The notes under the pieces were generated by a model. The model ran no database searches. It saw nothing but the letters and a program-made list of their open reading frames with translations, and had not been told where the DNA came from. Below are positions 17,547 through 25,411 of a stretch of 60,958 nucleotides of DNA, piece by piece. How positions within the stretch are numbered: the first letter of the stretch is position 1; every line of letters begins with the position of its first letter. A program made the translations under genes and the position numbers. The DNA is from a virus, in IMG/VR virus record IMGVR_UViG_3300045996_002303, positions 1 to 60,958 of that record; one strand, 5' to 3'.

Positions 17547-17830
17547 TACAGATAGCTTTTAAGTTCTAAATCTGGTTTGCTGTGGTCGTAGTATGGAATC
17601 AATTCATAAGGCTTCCCACCTAAGAATATTTCCGCAGCAACCAATATGCTTTTCTTTGCATTCCCCTTCCGCGTATACGTCTCGCTCGATCGCGCTATGA
17701 TGCGGCCGTTCTTAGAAACTATATTCCAATACCATTCAGTTTTGCCCTGGTAGCCTGTCCCTTTTTTAATCGGCTTCCAGTTGTACGACTTGTGCAAGTG
17801 GATGCCTGGTTTGAGTTTAGTGTTTTTCAA
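17546..17830 (-). CDS. DUF1508 (YegP-like) protein
   Basis: A 94-residue protein whose core WYWNIVSKNGRIIARSSETY followed by TRKGNAKKSI matches the DUF1508/YegP repeat, a small alpha/beta module found in bacteria and phages. One repeat copy is present; bacterial members usually carry two. The function of the family is not known. Confidence 0.65.
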   Translation of the reverse strand: MKNTKLKPGIHLHKSYNWKPIKKGTGYQGKTEWYWNIVSKNGRIIARSSETYTRKGNAKKSILVAAEIFLGGKPYELIPYYDHSKPDLELKSYL

Positions 17831-17831
17831 C

Positions 17832-18191
17832 TTATTGCTTTTTAAGTATTAACCAATTTTTGTTTGTGTCACATCCTTTTGAAGTCAGCAAGCATTTGAA
17901 CGACCCCGTAGCATCAATGTGGGACCGATTGCCGTGGTAGCATTTAAAGAAAAGATCACCATCAGTTTCAATAATTGAAGTAACATCCTTAATCCTCGCC
18001 TCCTTACTCGTGCAGACTATTTGCCATGTGCCGGGGTCGATTTGTATTGGCACTGGCAGGCCCGGTTTGAACATCTTATCTTTTAAGTAGACCATTACCG
18101 CTAATGGATGATCTTCTTTGTTATACAATTCGTAATGAACTGTCTCCTCCGGCACCTCAGCCGCAAAAAAGTTATCTCGTAGTTGTATCAT
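17832..18191 (-). CDS. Hypothetical early protein
   Basis: A 119-residue beta-rich protein (VHYELYNKEDHPLAVMVYLK, KPGLPVPIQIDPGTWQIVCT). It has four cysteines but no recognisable motif. It overlaps the upstream secreted-protein gene by 4 bases (ATGA-type coupling). Confidence 0.5.
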   Translation of the reverse strand: MIQLRDNFFAAEVPEETVHYELYNKEDHPLAVMVYLKDKMFKPGLPVPIQIDPGTWQIVCTSKEARIKDVTSIIETDGDLFFKCYHGNRSHIDATGSFKCLLTSKGCDTNKNWLILKKQ

Positions 18192-18499
18192 GGCGCTACC
18201 CTCCTCTTACACCCCCACACAGTATACTCCGGCCCGATCGTTATCCATCTCTTACGCCAGAACCTCAGATGCTTGCCGGTACATACATTATCCTTATACA
18301 CACAATACCCGTCGATCGAGTGCGTGAACGCCGGCGGTTCATGCGAGATGAGGATACGGGAGGGGAGGGTGTCGAGGGTGGTAGCCGACTTTATACCCCA
18401 CCGCTCAGGGTCGAACCTGCGCATGTAAACTGTATCGGGCACCTGGCTGAACCCGTCCAGCGAGCCGGAGAAGATCCAGAGAAGGAGGAGTTTTTTCAT
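18188..18499 (-). CDS. Small secreted/exported protein
   Basis: A 103-residue protein with an N-terminal signal peptide (MKKLLLLWIFSGSLDGFSQ, likely cleavage near residue 19) and a basic, Trp/Arg-rich mature part. An exported product in the early operon could act at the envelope, for example in superinfection exclusion, but this is only inferred from export. Confidence 0.55.
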   Translation of the reverse strand: MKKLLLLWIFSGSLDGFSQVPDTVYMRRFDPERWGIKSATTLDTLPSRILISHEPPAFTHSIDGYCVYKDNVCTGKHLRFWRKRWITIGPEYTVWGCKRRVAP

Positions 18500-18543
18500 G
18501 AGTTTGCTTTTTATTAGGTTATCAATCGGGTACGGATTAGTTT

Positions 18544-18951
18544 TTAATCGTGTTCGTATTCTTCCTTTTCGATTGTTCCATCACGATTCACGGTTATCTC
18601 CATGTGATCACCAAAAAGGTCTTTGTAGAATTCATCAGGAACGGACTGAAGGATATCTGATAGTTCAGCATATACAGCCTTCTTGTCCTCAATCCCATAA
18701 ACGGAATCATCATAGTAATCGACGCCATTTATTTCAAGTGAGCTATAATCGTTACTTACACCAAAAACACATTCATCGCCATCATTGAAATAGGGTGTGT
18801 ATTGGCGCCATTGAAACTTTTCAACCCACTCGTGTTTCGCAAAGAAGTCTTTGAACAAGTCAGGAAACTGCTTTTGCAATTCTTCGCATAGTTGCTTTCT
18901 CTTTTCATCGAAGGCCGCGATCTCTGATTTAATTTTTTCAATCAGTTCCAT
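18544..18951 (-). CDS. Acidic hypothetical protein
   Basis: A 135-residue acidic protein starting MELIEKIKSEIAAFDEKRKQ with a Tyr/Asp-rich middle (DVYYD-like, VDYYDDSVYGIEDKKAVYAE). The ATG at 18951 is preferred; the longer form would need a TTG start at 18960. No domain recognised. It starts just after the DUF6915-like gene. Confidence 0.5.
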   Translation of the reverse strand: MELIEKIKSEIAAFDEKRKQLCEELQKQFPDLFKDFFAKHEWVEKFQWRQYTPYFNDGDECVFGVSNDYSSLEINGVDYYDDSVYGIEDKKAVYAELSDILQSVPDEFYKDLFGDHMEITVNRDGTIEKEEYEHD

Positions 18952-18952
18952 T

Positions 18953-19351
18953 TTAATCAATTGTTTTATGTGAATAATCGGTATCCTTTACTTTGTACAG
19001 CTTCTTTGCGGAATCAGGTGTGCCGCGCCCGTTCTGCATCCACTGTTTAAATTCCATTTCCTGAATAAAGTCCTGCGGGGTCGGTATGAATTTGTGCCGG
19101 TAATCTTCCAATATGTGCTGCTCGCATATGTCTTTAACCGATACCAGCTTGCCATCGGAATTTGTCAGTGTATGGCCGAACAGCGGTACCATAACCTCCT
19201 GAATCCAAAACATCGTATGAGTCAGCACCCGGTGCCGGTTGTCCGGGAAATATCCTTTGCTGCAGTCCATCTTTGCGTGCAAATGAATGTAGTCTTCCAT
19301 CTTGCCGCCGTACTTTTTAGCTGACGATATTGCGTGTATGTGTGGGGTCAT
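18953..19351 (-). CDS. DUF6915-like protein
   Basis: A 132-residue protein with the pattern HAISSAKKYGGKMEDYIHLH ... RHRVLTH ... NSDGKLVSVKDICEQHI ... FIPTPQDF, which I recognise as the DUF6915 family carried by phages and plasmids. Conserved His residues in HxxxSxKKxGG and RHR suggest metal binding. The function is unknown. It overlaps the upstream gene by 4 bases. Confidence 0.6.
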   Translation of the reverse strand: MTPHIHAISSAKKYGGKMEDYIHLHAKMDCSKGYFPDNRHRVLTHTMFWIQEVMVPLFGHTLTNSDGKLVSVKDICEQHILEDYRHKFIPTPQDFIQEMEFKQWMQNGRGTPDSAKKLYKVKDTDYSHKTID

Positions 19352-19737
19352 TGTGCAATAGTTTTTTGATCTACGGCCAAACCCGCATCAATTAGGTTGA
19401 ACAAATCGAAGTGTTGGCGCAGGAGGTAGTGGACAATATATATCGCCTTTTGAAAGTCGCCTTCAGCAACAGACATTTGGCTTATCCCATTTGCTTTAAA
19501 TGAAGGATAGTAATGTAGCACATCATCCCTGTTTGCGTCGGGGTCTACGATTTTTACCGCTTCAAAAAACTCCTCCTCAGTCATATCTTCCAGCCGGCGG
19601 AGATGCAGCTGAACGCCTTTATTTCTTTCACACATTTCAATAATGTAAGGCAGCGTTTTCGCATTCAGGTTGCCCTGACTGTTGTTTGTCCAGTAGTCGC
19701 AGCCGATGTAATAATGTAAGTAGTCAATCAGGTTCAT
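19348..19737 (-). CDS. Hypothetical early protein
   Basis: A 129-residue acidic protein from MNLIDYLHYYIGCDYWTNNS; resembles small Bacteroidetes-phage proteins with a central RRLEDMTEEEFFEAVKI helix. ATG at 19737 fits the end of the upstream gene (19740) with a 2-base gap. No function assigned. Confidence 0.5.
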   Translation of the reverse strand: MNLIDYLHYYIGCDYWTNNSQGNLNAKTLPYIIEMCERNKGVQLHLRRLEDMTEEEFFEAVKIVDPDANRDDVLHYYPSFKANGISQMSVAEGDFQKAIYIVHYLLRQHFDLFNLIDAGLAVDQKTIAQ

Positions 19738-19739
19738 TG

Positions 19740-20294
19740 TTATGCTTTTTTGGTGAGGGATGGGGTGTAGTCGATGGATGGCGACCAGCAAATTATCTGG
19801 CCGGTGAACAGCAATTCTTTTTTCTTCGGATGAATTCTAAACCAATTGTAGAAGTCGATCAGGTTAAGGCCGTCATTTAGCGCAACTTGTTCCTGCCCTT
19901 CTTTGTCTTGTAGAGCATCATTCACCTTCACTTCAAAAGTAAATTCGGAAGCATACACTACTATATCCCACACCCTCTTTACCTCCACCTGCGCGAACTC
20001 AATTTGCTTGCTGCGGTACGGCTTATCAGACCACACACGCAGGCTTGCCATTTCACCGGGTTTCCAGCGGTCGCCACTGCGGATGGTGTGGTGTTTGATA
20101 TCGCGAATCGCCATTGATTCTAAATATTCATCGCCTTTTAGCAAAGGGACGTAGCTTTCTGTCCACGGCCTGAATTGCTCAGGCAATGCAAAATTTTCCC
20201 TGAATCCGTTCCATACCTTTTCAACGAAGTACGTGGGCTGCCCTGCCTTCGGATGCCTGGTGGGAAACTGCCTGCTAAATGTCAATACTTTCAT
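19740..20294 (-). CDS. ASCH/PUA-like domain protein
   Basis: A 184-residue protein that resembles ASCH (PUA-like) RNA-binding domains: KHHTIRSGDRWKPGEMASLR, RSKQIEFAQVEVKRVWDI, then a helix (ALNDGLNLIDFYNWF) and FTGQIICWS. Such proteins may bind or modify RNA. ATG at 20294 overlaps the TGA of the upstream peptide gene (ATGA). Confidence 0.5.
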   Translation of the reverse strand: MKVLTFSRQFPTRHPKAGQPTYFVEKVWNGFRENFALPEQFRPWTESYVPLLKGDEYLESMAIRDIKHHTIRSGDRWKPGEMASLRVWSDKPYRSKQIEFAQVEVKRVWDIVVYASEFTFEVKVNDALQDKEGQEQVALNDGLNLIDFYNWFRIHPKKKELLFTGQIICWSPSIDYTPSLTKKA

Positions 20295-20434
20295 AAACTG
20301 TTTTTGATTTTATCCTCTTCAATAACCTCTTTGATCATAGCTCTATTCATCTCAGCCCCTTTCTTCAGTCCATCACTATACCACTGTGCTTTCAGGCATA
20401 TACACCCGCACATGATCAGGATTATTCCCAGCAC
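20291..20434 (-). CDS. Small membrane peptide
   Basis: A 47-residue peptide with one membrane segment (VLGIILIMCGCICLKA) and a charged C-terminus (KKGAEMNRAMIKEVIEEDKI). GTG at 20434 is used; ATG at 20413 would remove part of the membrane segment. Its TGA overlaps the ATG of the next gene, which supports translation. The function is unknown. Confidence 0.45.
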   Translation of the reverse strand: MLGIILIMCGCICLKAQWYSDGLKKGAEMNRAMIKEVIEEDKIKNSL

Positions 20435-20454
20435 CAGCCAGCCGCGACTGCAAC

Positions 20455-20541
20455 TTATACTGAATGGGAAAGGGTAATTCGCGTGTCCGCGAGGAAGGAC
20501 AGGATGAGGGTTAAGGCGAGGGATGAGAGGTAGGTTTTCAT
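20455..20541 (-). CDS. Tiny signal-peptide-like protein
   Basis: A 28-residue hydrophobic peptide, MKTYLSSLALTLILSFLADT plus eight residues. Its ATG overlaps the TGA of the upstream gene (20538-20540), suggesting coupled translation. With the next peptide it forms a pair of small membrane products. The role is unknown. Confidence 0.4.
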   Translation of the reverse strand: MKTYLSSLALTLILSFLADTRITLSHSV

Positions 20542-20861
20542 TGTTTTTCGTTTGAATAATTTTCCATAATTATTTTCTTAGTCTCTAATCTATCAATCTC
20601 TGCCGCCGCCCATGCTATCTTCCACCATTCAATTTCTACGAGCGTTACGGTTTCGTCTCGGTGATAGTCCTGGCACTCTGTTTTATCAGGATAGTTGTCC
20701 ATGCCATCGATATCAAAATGCTCTTTTAGGCAATAAGTGGAATATCCTGATGGAGGATCAGTGAGTGGATGGCGCCGCCCAATATCTCTTCCGCTAATAC
20801 AGTTAGCGCACCAACTGCAAAGAGTTGGGAATCGTTTTTTATCTTTATTCTCCACTGGCAA
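20538..20861 (-). CDS. Cys-rich zinc-binding-like protein
   Basis: A 107-residue protein with cysteines arranged LCSWCANCISGR ... STYCLKEHF ... ECQDYHRD, consistent with a metal-binding fold. The C-terminus is acidic and helical. No family is recognised. It overlaps the upstream gene by 17 bases. Confidence 0.5.
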   Translation of the reverse strand: MPVENKDKKRFPTLCSWCANCISGRDIGRRHPLTDPPSGYSTYCLKEHFDIDGMDNYPDKTECQDYHRDETVTLVEIEWWKIAWAAAEIDRLETKKIIMENYSNEKQ

Positions 20862-21138
20862 TACCTAACGGTGATTTGTTTGAATAAATAGCAGGCGGGC
20901 GCTCTAGCTTCTTAACATCGTCTTCTAAAAACTTCTTAGGATCATCAATGCCTTCGCCGGTTAATCTGGCAAAAAGTATTTGCGCCTTCGCTGATTCAAC
21001 GATTACCTTCCCTACATCGGAAATAGCTTTACTTCTTTCTATTTCAGTTTTCATTTGCTCTGGTGTAAGATCTTCGTTGCCTAACCTTTCAAGGGCAGCA
21101 AACATGTGATCTCTTAGATCGCTAATTTTATTTTTCAT
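20845..21138 (-). CDS. Conserved phage early protein
   Basis: A 97-residue helical protein from MKNKISDLRDHMFAALERLG, followed by EDLTPEQMKTEIERSKAISD and VGKVIVESAKAQILFA, a pattern found widely in early regions of phages, often next to an HNH gene as here. The function is unknown. ATG at 21138 is preferred to 21183, which lies well inside the HNH gene. Confidence 0.65.
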   Translation of the reverse strand: MKNKISDLRDHMFAALERLGNEDLTPEQMKTEIERSKAISDVGKVIVESAKAQILFARLTGEGIDDPKKFLEDDVKKLERPPAIYSNKSPLGIASGE

Positions 21139-21751
21139 TTGATAACTGTTTAAGGCGTTTATTAATTTGGCGGTTAAGGGCACCTCTTAATTGGATAATT
21201 TTAAATATTTCAGGGCCAAAACGGAGGGCGCTGTTTCTTATCATTAGCTCGGCATCACTCACGATTTCCAGATTATCAAGGTTGCAATTAAATGGATTGC
21301 GATCTTTGAAAACTATTTTGTGACCGCGAGGAATGGCGCCATTATTTTGCTCCCATATATACCTTTGTAATGGCATGCGCTTGTTTACGTCTAGGTATAT
21401 AACCAATACCGCTTTACCTTCTTTCTCCCATTTTACAATGTCAAGGGGGTTATGTGTATGCCATGGCCTGTTTCCCTTTTGATACTGAGTAGCATGTAAC
21501 CGGGCCATACCCTCTTTTGTCATCCATTCCGTTTGTCTTTTCCCCTTATTGTGCGGAACGTTACCCTTTTTAAACCCCGCATCTTTATAAAACCCTCTTT
21601 TTATTTTTGCGGGCACCTGCAAGCCGAGTAATTCATATCGTTGCCTAATGGTTGGCCCCTGTCGGTCGAGCAGTCGACCTATCTCACAACTTGGTAAGCT
21701 CAAGTAGTGATCTTTAATAAATTGGTCCTCTATAGCGTTAAACCGTTTCAT
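21128..21751 (-). CDS. HNH endonuclease with N-terminal HTH
   Basis: A 207-residue protein: an N-terminal DNA-binding part (FNAIEDQFIKDHYLSLPSCE, GRLLDRQGPTIRQRYELLG) and an HNH-type core with LQRYIWEQNNGAIPRGHKIV then FKDRNPFNCNLDNLEIVS. This arrangement is common in phage early regions beside the 97-residue protein that follows. It likely nicks or cuts DNA; a homing role is possible. Confidence 0.75.
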   Translation of the reverse strand: MKRFNAIEDQFIKDHYLSLPSCEIGRLLDRQGPTIRQRYELLGLQVPAKIKRGFYKDAGFKKGNVPHNKGKRQTEWMTKEGMARLHATQYQKGNRPWHTHNPLDIVKWEKEGKAVLVIYLDVNKRMPLQRYIWEQNNGAIPRGHKIVFKDRNPFNCNLDNLEIVSDAELMIRNSALRFGPEIFKIIQLRGALNRQINKRLKQLSNEK

Positions 21752-21761
21752 TGTGTGTTTT

Positions 21762-22091
21762 TTATTTTACCTCCCACTCCTTCAACACCACCTGATTCCC
21801 CTCCTGACACGCCAGATAAGCCAATCCTCCGACTTTCTTTATATCGTTGAGGAAAGTTATCTGGTCGTCTGATAAGTGGTCATTAAGCGTTTTAACCTCC
21901 GCCACAACCCACCGGCCATCTTTGGTTATGCCGATAATGTCCGGCACTCCTTTTCTGCCGATGAACTTCCTACCTTTGACGGCGAGGTTGTTATTGATCC
22001 ACACGTCATGACCGCGCCAGGTTAGTTCCTTGATCGCCGAAGCGCGGATGACAGCTTTGGTGAGTTCTTTTATGGGTGGGTTGGTTTTCAT
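21762..22091 (-). CDS. VRR-NUC domain nuclease
   Basis: A 109-residue protein of the VRR-NUC (PD-(D/E)xK) family. The active-site pattern is KGVPDIIGITKDGRWVVAEV with D and ExK, preceded by a conserved glycine/lysine strand (GRKFIGRKG). Members cut branched DNA and are frequent in phage replication clusters. ATG at 22091 is used; the longer reading starts with TTG. Confidence 0.85.
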   Translation of the reverse strand: MKTNPPIKELTKAVIRASAIKELTWRGHDVWINNNLAVKGRKFIGRKGVPDIIGITKDGRWVVAEVKTLNDHLSDDQITFLNDIKKVGGLAYLACQEGNQVVLKEWEVK

Positions 22092-22093
22092 TT

Positions 22094-22294
22094 TCAAAAC
22101 ATAAAATATTGTTTACCATACTCCTCATCCCTCGCCTTCTTCTCCTTCCTGGCTTGTCGTTCGCAGTCCTTGCACATAGGTCGCCTGCTGTCCGGTTGAT
22201 CGCGCTGAATCGCGAAGTCGGAAAGCGGCCTGGGGAGACGGCAGCGGGTGCAGGGTTTAGAAGGGCTGGTCGTTGTCTGGTTCATTGTCGTCAT
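22094..22294 (-). CDS. Small zinc-finger protein
   Basis: A 66-residue protein with CTRCRLPRPLSDFAIQ and CKDCERQARKEKKARD, a CxxC...CxxC metal site with a basic tail, as in small phage zinc-finger proteins. It overlaps the end of the primase-helicase gene by 38 bases (an ATG at 22285 is an alternative start). Confidence 0.6.
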   Translation of the reverse strand: MTTMNQTTTSPSKPCTRCRLPRPLSDFAIQRDQPDSRRPMCKDCERQARKEKKARDEEYGKQYFMF

Positions 22295-24053
22295 AATTTG
22301 TATCGTCAGGTTCAGGTGGCAGTTGCCGCCAACTTCCTAAACCTAATTCTTTCGGCGGCTCCTTATCTTCATCCTGCTTAGGCGAGTGGTGAACCGTTTG
22401 TAATTCAATAAATTCGTATTTCCTCGTGTAGGTATCGAATTTGAAAACCACATATCCCTTTTGACCTAGCCAACTTTGCTTTACTTTCTGCACATACACC
22501 GTTGTAAAACCGGTTGCAACATCCAGGTAAACCGTTATGCCGTTGTGGGTCTTATTGTAGAAGTGCGCTGAACCGGAAATATTATAAAGATTCGGCACCT
22601 CAAATTTGCCCCCTTTATCTTTTCCGATCTTCGTCGTATGGGCGATTACAAATACATGCACATCTCGTTTCCTTGCCCACTTAATAATTTTCGTGTAAAC
22701 GGCGCTGACATATTCTGTACCATCCAAACCGGTATTGTTTTCAATCCAGTTCCACGGGTTCAGGCGAAGGCCACGGATACCGTACTTCAACACCAGTCGA
22801 TCTCCCAGAGCAAGAAGCGAATCTATATCGGTATCAATTTCTTCGGTTTTGTAAAAAAAGAAATGCTGATCAATTAAACCTATTGCATCCATGTATTCGG
22901 CAGGAGATAACCGGTGAAATGGATCTTTGCGGAAGTCGAACGATTTACCATGAATTTTTTCCGCCAGCTTCGTTACGGTTTGTTCCGGTTCTTCCTCAAA
23001 ATCTGCGCACCCCCATTTCCAGCCGCAGTTGATGGCTGTTCTGGCTAAGATCAAGTTTGTAAACTCATCCTTACCATGCCCCGGTATGCCGGTAATCGTA
23101 GTCACTTGCTTTGTTGCAAACGTCAACAACTTATCGAAACCTGTAATTCCGGCTTTGGCGCCTTGTGGATACCCTTTCTCATACCAGCTTTGGATAGTGT
23201 CGAACATTTCATCCATCGTTATAATTCCCTCTAAAGGCCATTCCTTTGCCTGATTGAACACTTCTACAACTTTCTCTTTCCCAAACTTTAAAAGAACTTC
23301 ATTTGCATCTTTGCACCCTTCCGGGTAAGTAACTGTGTAACACCTTTCCTTACCTAATCGCCTGGCTAGTTCTTCCCGCAATTCTAAGCCCGGTGCATCT
23401 CCGTCAGTAGCAATAATGATTTTAGTTTTGCCTTCAAAATCCTGCCAGCAATTATCCAGGTACTCCAGCTTCATGCTGCCTCTGCTGGCGCCGTTCGGAA
23501 CACTTACCGCATTGTAGATACCACATTCATGCAATGTCAGGCAGTCAATCTCGCCCTCGACGATTACAGCCTCATCCTGCCCGTTTATTGAATCAAGGTT
23601 GTAGAATATCAGTTCAGCGTCTTTTGCGAGCTTAAACGACTTCTGAGGGCCTCTGAACTTAATGTTTACCAGTTCCTCGTTTCTGAAATAGTTGAAGCAG
23701 ATTGTTACGACCTCTTTTCCGAACTGGGGCATCCACTCTTTTGCTTCCGTTATCTTCAACCGAAGGAGAGTATTGTTGGATATACCCCGATCTTGTTCGA
23801 ACCATTGTAGAGGCTTTTCACTCAACTTTTCCAGGCGCGGCACTGGTTTGACGTATTCCTTCTTCTGCCTTTCAATGTCTACAGCATAACCCCGGTAACC
23901 GCAATTGTGGCAATTGAAGGCGCCGGTGTCCTTATCCACGCTCAAAGACCTGTCTTTCTTGTGCTTCCTACTTGCGTGACATTTTGGGCAGAATGTTTTG
24001 CCACCGGTAACCTTGTTGATTTCAATTCCGTACTTTTCCCAATTCAGTTTCAT
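22257..24053 (-). CDS. T7 gp4/Twinkle-type primase-helicase with altered Walker motifs
   Basis: A 598-residue primase-helicase. Zinc finger C22-x2-C25 ... C48-x2-C51, TOPRIM motifs EGEID (166-170) and ATDGDAPG (D217, D219), then a RecA-like helicase domain. The P-loop at 323-329 reads GIPGHGKD: lysine K328 is present but Ser/Thr is replaced by Asp. The expected Walker B aspartate also seems replaced by Asn in LRLNPWNWIE. ATG at 24053 overlaps the TGA of the initiator-like gene. It should prime and unwind at the phage fork, but ATPase activity is uncertain because of these substitutions. The family call itself is secure. Confidence 0.88.
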   Translation of the reverse strand: MKLNWEKYGIEINKVTGGKTFCPKCHASRKHKKDRSLSVDKDTGAFNCHNCGYRGYAVDIERQKKEYVKPVPRLEKLSEKPLQWFEQDRGISNNTLLRLKITEAKEWMPQFGKEVVTICFNYFRNEELVNIKFRGPQKSFKLAKDAELIFYNLDSINGQDEAVIVEGEIDCLTLHECGIYNAVSVPNGASRGSMKLEYLDNCWQDFEGKTKIIIATDGDAPGLELREELARRLGKERCYTVTYPEGCKDANEVLLKFGKEKVVEVFNQAKEWPLEGIITMDEMFDTIQSWYEKGYPQGAKAGITGFDKLLTFATKQVTTITGIPGHGKDEFTNLILARTAINCGWKWGCADFEEEPEQTVTKLAEKIHGKSFDFRKDPFHRLSPAEYMDAIGLIDQHFFFYKTEEIDTDIDSLLALGDRLVLKYGIRGLRLNPWNWIENNTGLDGTEYVSAVYTKIIKWARKRDVHVFVIAHTTKIGKDKGGKFEVPNLYNISGSAHFYNKTHNGITVYLDVATGFTTVYVQKVKQSWLGQKGYVVFKFDTYTRKYEFIELQTVHHSPKQDEDKEPPKELGLGSWRQLPPEPDDTNYDDNEPDNDQPF

Positions 24054-24697
24054 CAGAATACCATCCCGTTTTGAGTTGTGCTGCCTTTGAATTCCAAATA
24101 TCTTTTCGCTCCCCAATTGTGGAAGTAGCTACGGTACTCTGCGTCCGTAATTCCACTTTTGCCTTCCGCTAAAATGTGAAGGTCAAAGTCATCAAGCATC
24201 CGGTTTAGCTGATCCAGGGTAATGCCCCACCTCATACGAATGCTCTCAATTAGGGTAGCGCTCGTTTCAAAAAAAATCGTGCGCCTTTCTCTTTCTTCTT
24301 TTCCTTCTTCTAATTCTCTTCCTTCTTGTTTGTGGTTATCTGTTGGTTGCTTGTTGGTTATCTGTTGGTTGATTTCCTGGTTGATTGCTTGATAAGATTG
24401 CCAATTAACTATTGATATTAAGGTACTTCTGTTGGTTGCTGATATGGTTATTTCGTTGGTTGATATTAACTTGTCTATTGCTGTTCGTACTTGCTGCTCC
24501 GTTAGCCCTGTTTGCTCAGCCAAACTATGTCTACCTGTGACAACTTGACCCGCTTTAATTTTAATTCCTTTCCATGATTTTGGCTCCCGGTTAGCTGTCA
24601 ACAACAAGTGGGTGAATAGCTTATATACTGGCACATCTTTATACCAGCCCCATTCCAACATTCTCCTGTGTAATTTGATCCAGCCAGTTTCAGGCAT
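24053..24697 (-). CDS. Winged-helix replication initiator-like protein
   Basis: A 214-residue protein with an N-terminal winged helix (WIKLHRRMLEWGWYKDVPVY, TGRHSLAEQTGLTEQQVRTA) of the DnaD/lambda O-like replisome-organiser type, a low-complexity Asn/Gln linker (QEINQQITNKQPTDN) and a short C-terminal domain. It lies just before the helicase gene with a TGATG overlap. The DNA of the linker holds a cluster of direct repeats that could be the origin. Confidence 0.65.
   Translation of the reverse strand: MPETGWIKLHRRMLEWGWYKDVPVYKLFTHLLLTANREPKSWKGIKIKAGQVVTGRHSLAEQTGLTEQQVRTAIDKLISTNEITISATNRSTLISIVNWQSYQAINQEINQQITNKQPTDNHKQEGRELEEGKEERERRTIFFETSATLIESIRMRWGITLDQLNRMLDDFDLHILAEGKSGITDAEYRSYFHNWGAKRYLEFKGSTTQNGMVF
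24334..24462. repeat. Iteron-like repeats; candidate replication origin
   Basis: The plus strand has GGTTATCTGTTGGTTG at 24334-24349 and again at 24356-24371 (22-bp period), then TTCTGTTGGTTG at 24427-24438 and TTTCGTTGGTTG at 24451-24462, so the core GTTGGTTG occurs four times. The position inside the initiator-like gene mirrors the lambda O/ori arrangement. A protein-level low-complexity explanation (Asn/Gln codons) is also possible. Confidence 0.45.
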
Positions 24698-25115
24698 TTG
24701 GATTCGGATTTACAGTTCTTAAATATGCGATCATCGATTCATCCAAAAACGCTTTTAGCCTTTTGTGGAACTCGGGCCACTTTTCTACCAGGGTGCATAT
24801 CTGCGCTACCGGCTTGATAAATACCTGGTGGTCGCGCATCAATTCAATCAGTATCTCATTAATCTGCCCGCCGATCAGGTGTTCGGTATTGTGGCATAAC
24901 TCGCAGTAGGTCACCAAATAACAATCTTCATACTCCCACGGTTCCAGATTCGGTAGGTACTTAATATGATGCACGTGCATCGATAATCCTTCTTTCAGGC
25001 AGTCGCGATTACAGGATAGGCAGGTACATTTGTCGCGCTCAAAGATCCGCAAGCGCTTCATCTGCCAGTTGGCGTTTTTTAATTTCTCACTGTAAGTTTG
25101 GTTACTTTCCCCCAT
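24690..25115 (-). CDS. HNH endonuclease with zinc-binding cysteines
   Basis: A 141-residue protein with CLSCNRDC, then HVHHIKYLPNLEPWEYEDC and VTYCELCHNTEH, a treble-clef HNH nuclease with a structural zinc. Unlike the NUMOD4 proteins it has no homing DNA-binding module, so it may be a replication/recombination or packaging-type nuclease. It overlaps the initiator-like gene by 8 bases. Confidence 0.8.
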   Translation of the reverse strand: MGESNQTYSEKLKNANWQMKRLRIFERDKCTCLSCNRDCLKEGLSMHVHHIKYLPNLEPWEYEDCYLVTYCELCHNTEHLIGGQINEILIELMRDHQVFIKPVAQICTLVEKWPEFHKRLKAFLDESMIAYLRTVNPNPNA

Positions 25116-25203
25116 GTGATTCGGATTTATGGGCGCGGATTAAAAGTGGAAATCTATACCCCCCGGGAATTCAAAAGACAAAAGGGGTATTTTTTTTGTC
25201 GGA

Positions 25204-25392
25204 TTAAAAAAACACATAATTATTCAACCTCACCCACCGCTTCCTAACGGCCATATCGACACTCACGGCATCGGTCGCCTCTATGCTTTCGAGCTCCTTC
25301 ACGATTTCCAGGTAGTCACGAATCGTTGCGTCGGGGTTTTCTCTGATCAGGTCGCGGATCAGCTTATCTTTCGCCTCTAATGTCATGTGCAC
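25204..25392 (-). CDS. Small helical early protein
   Basis: A 62-residue charged helical protein (LEAKDKLIRDLIRENPDATI, then YLEIVKELESIEA). No domain recognised. The 88-base gap to the next gene holds an AT-rich weak stem (GACAAAA ... TTTTGTC) that I did not call as a terminator. Confidence 0.45.
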   Translation of the reverse strand: MHMTLEAKDKLIRDLIRENPDATIRDYLEIVKELESIEATDAVSVDMAVRKRWVRLNNYVFF

Positions 25393-25411
25393 GGGGTTGG
25401 GTCACGTTTAT

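Noticed and set aside
25165-25200. A terminator between 25115 and 25204
   Set aside because: The stem (GACAAAA/TTTTGTC) is AT-only at its core and too weak.
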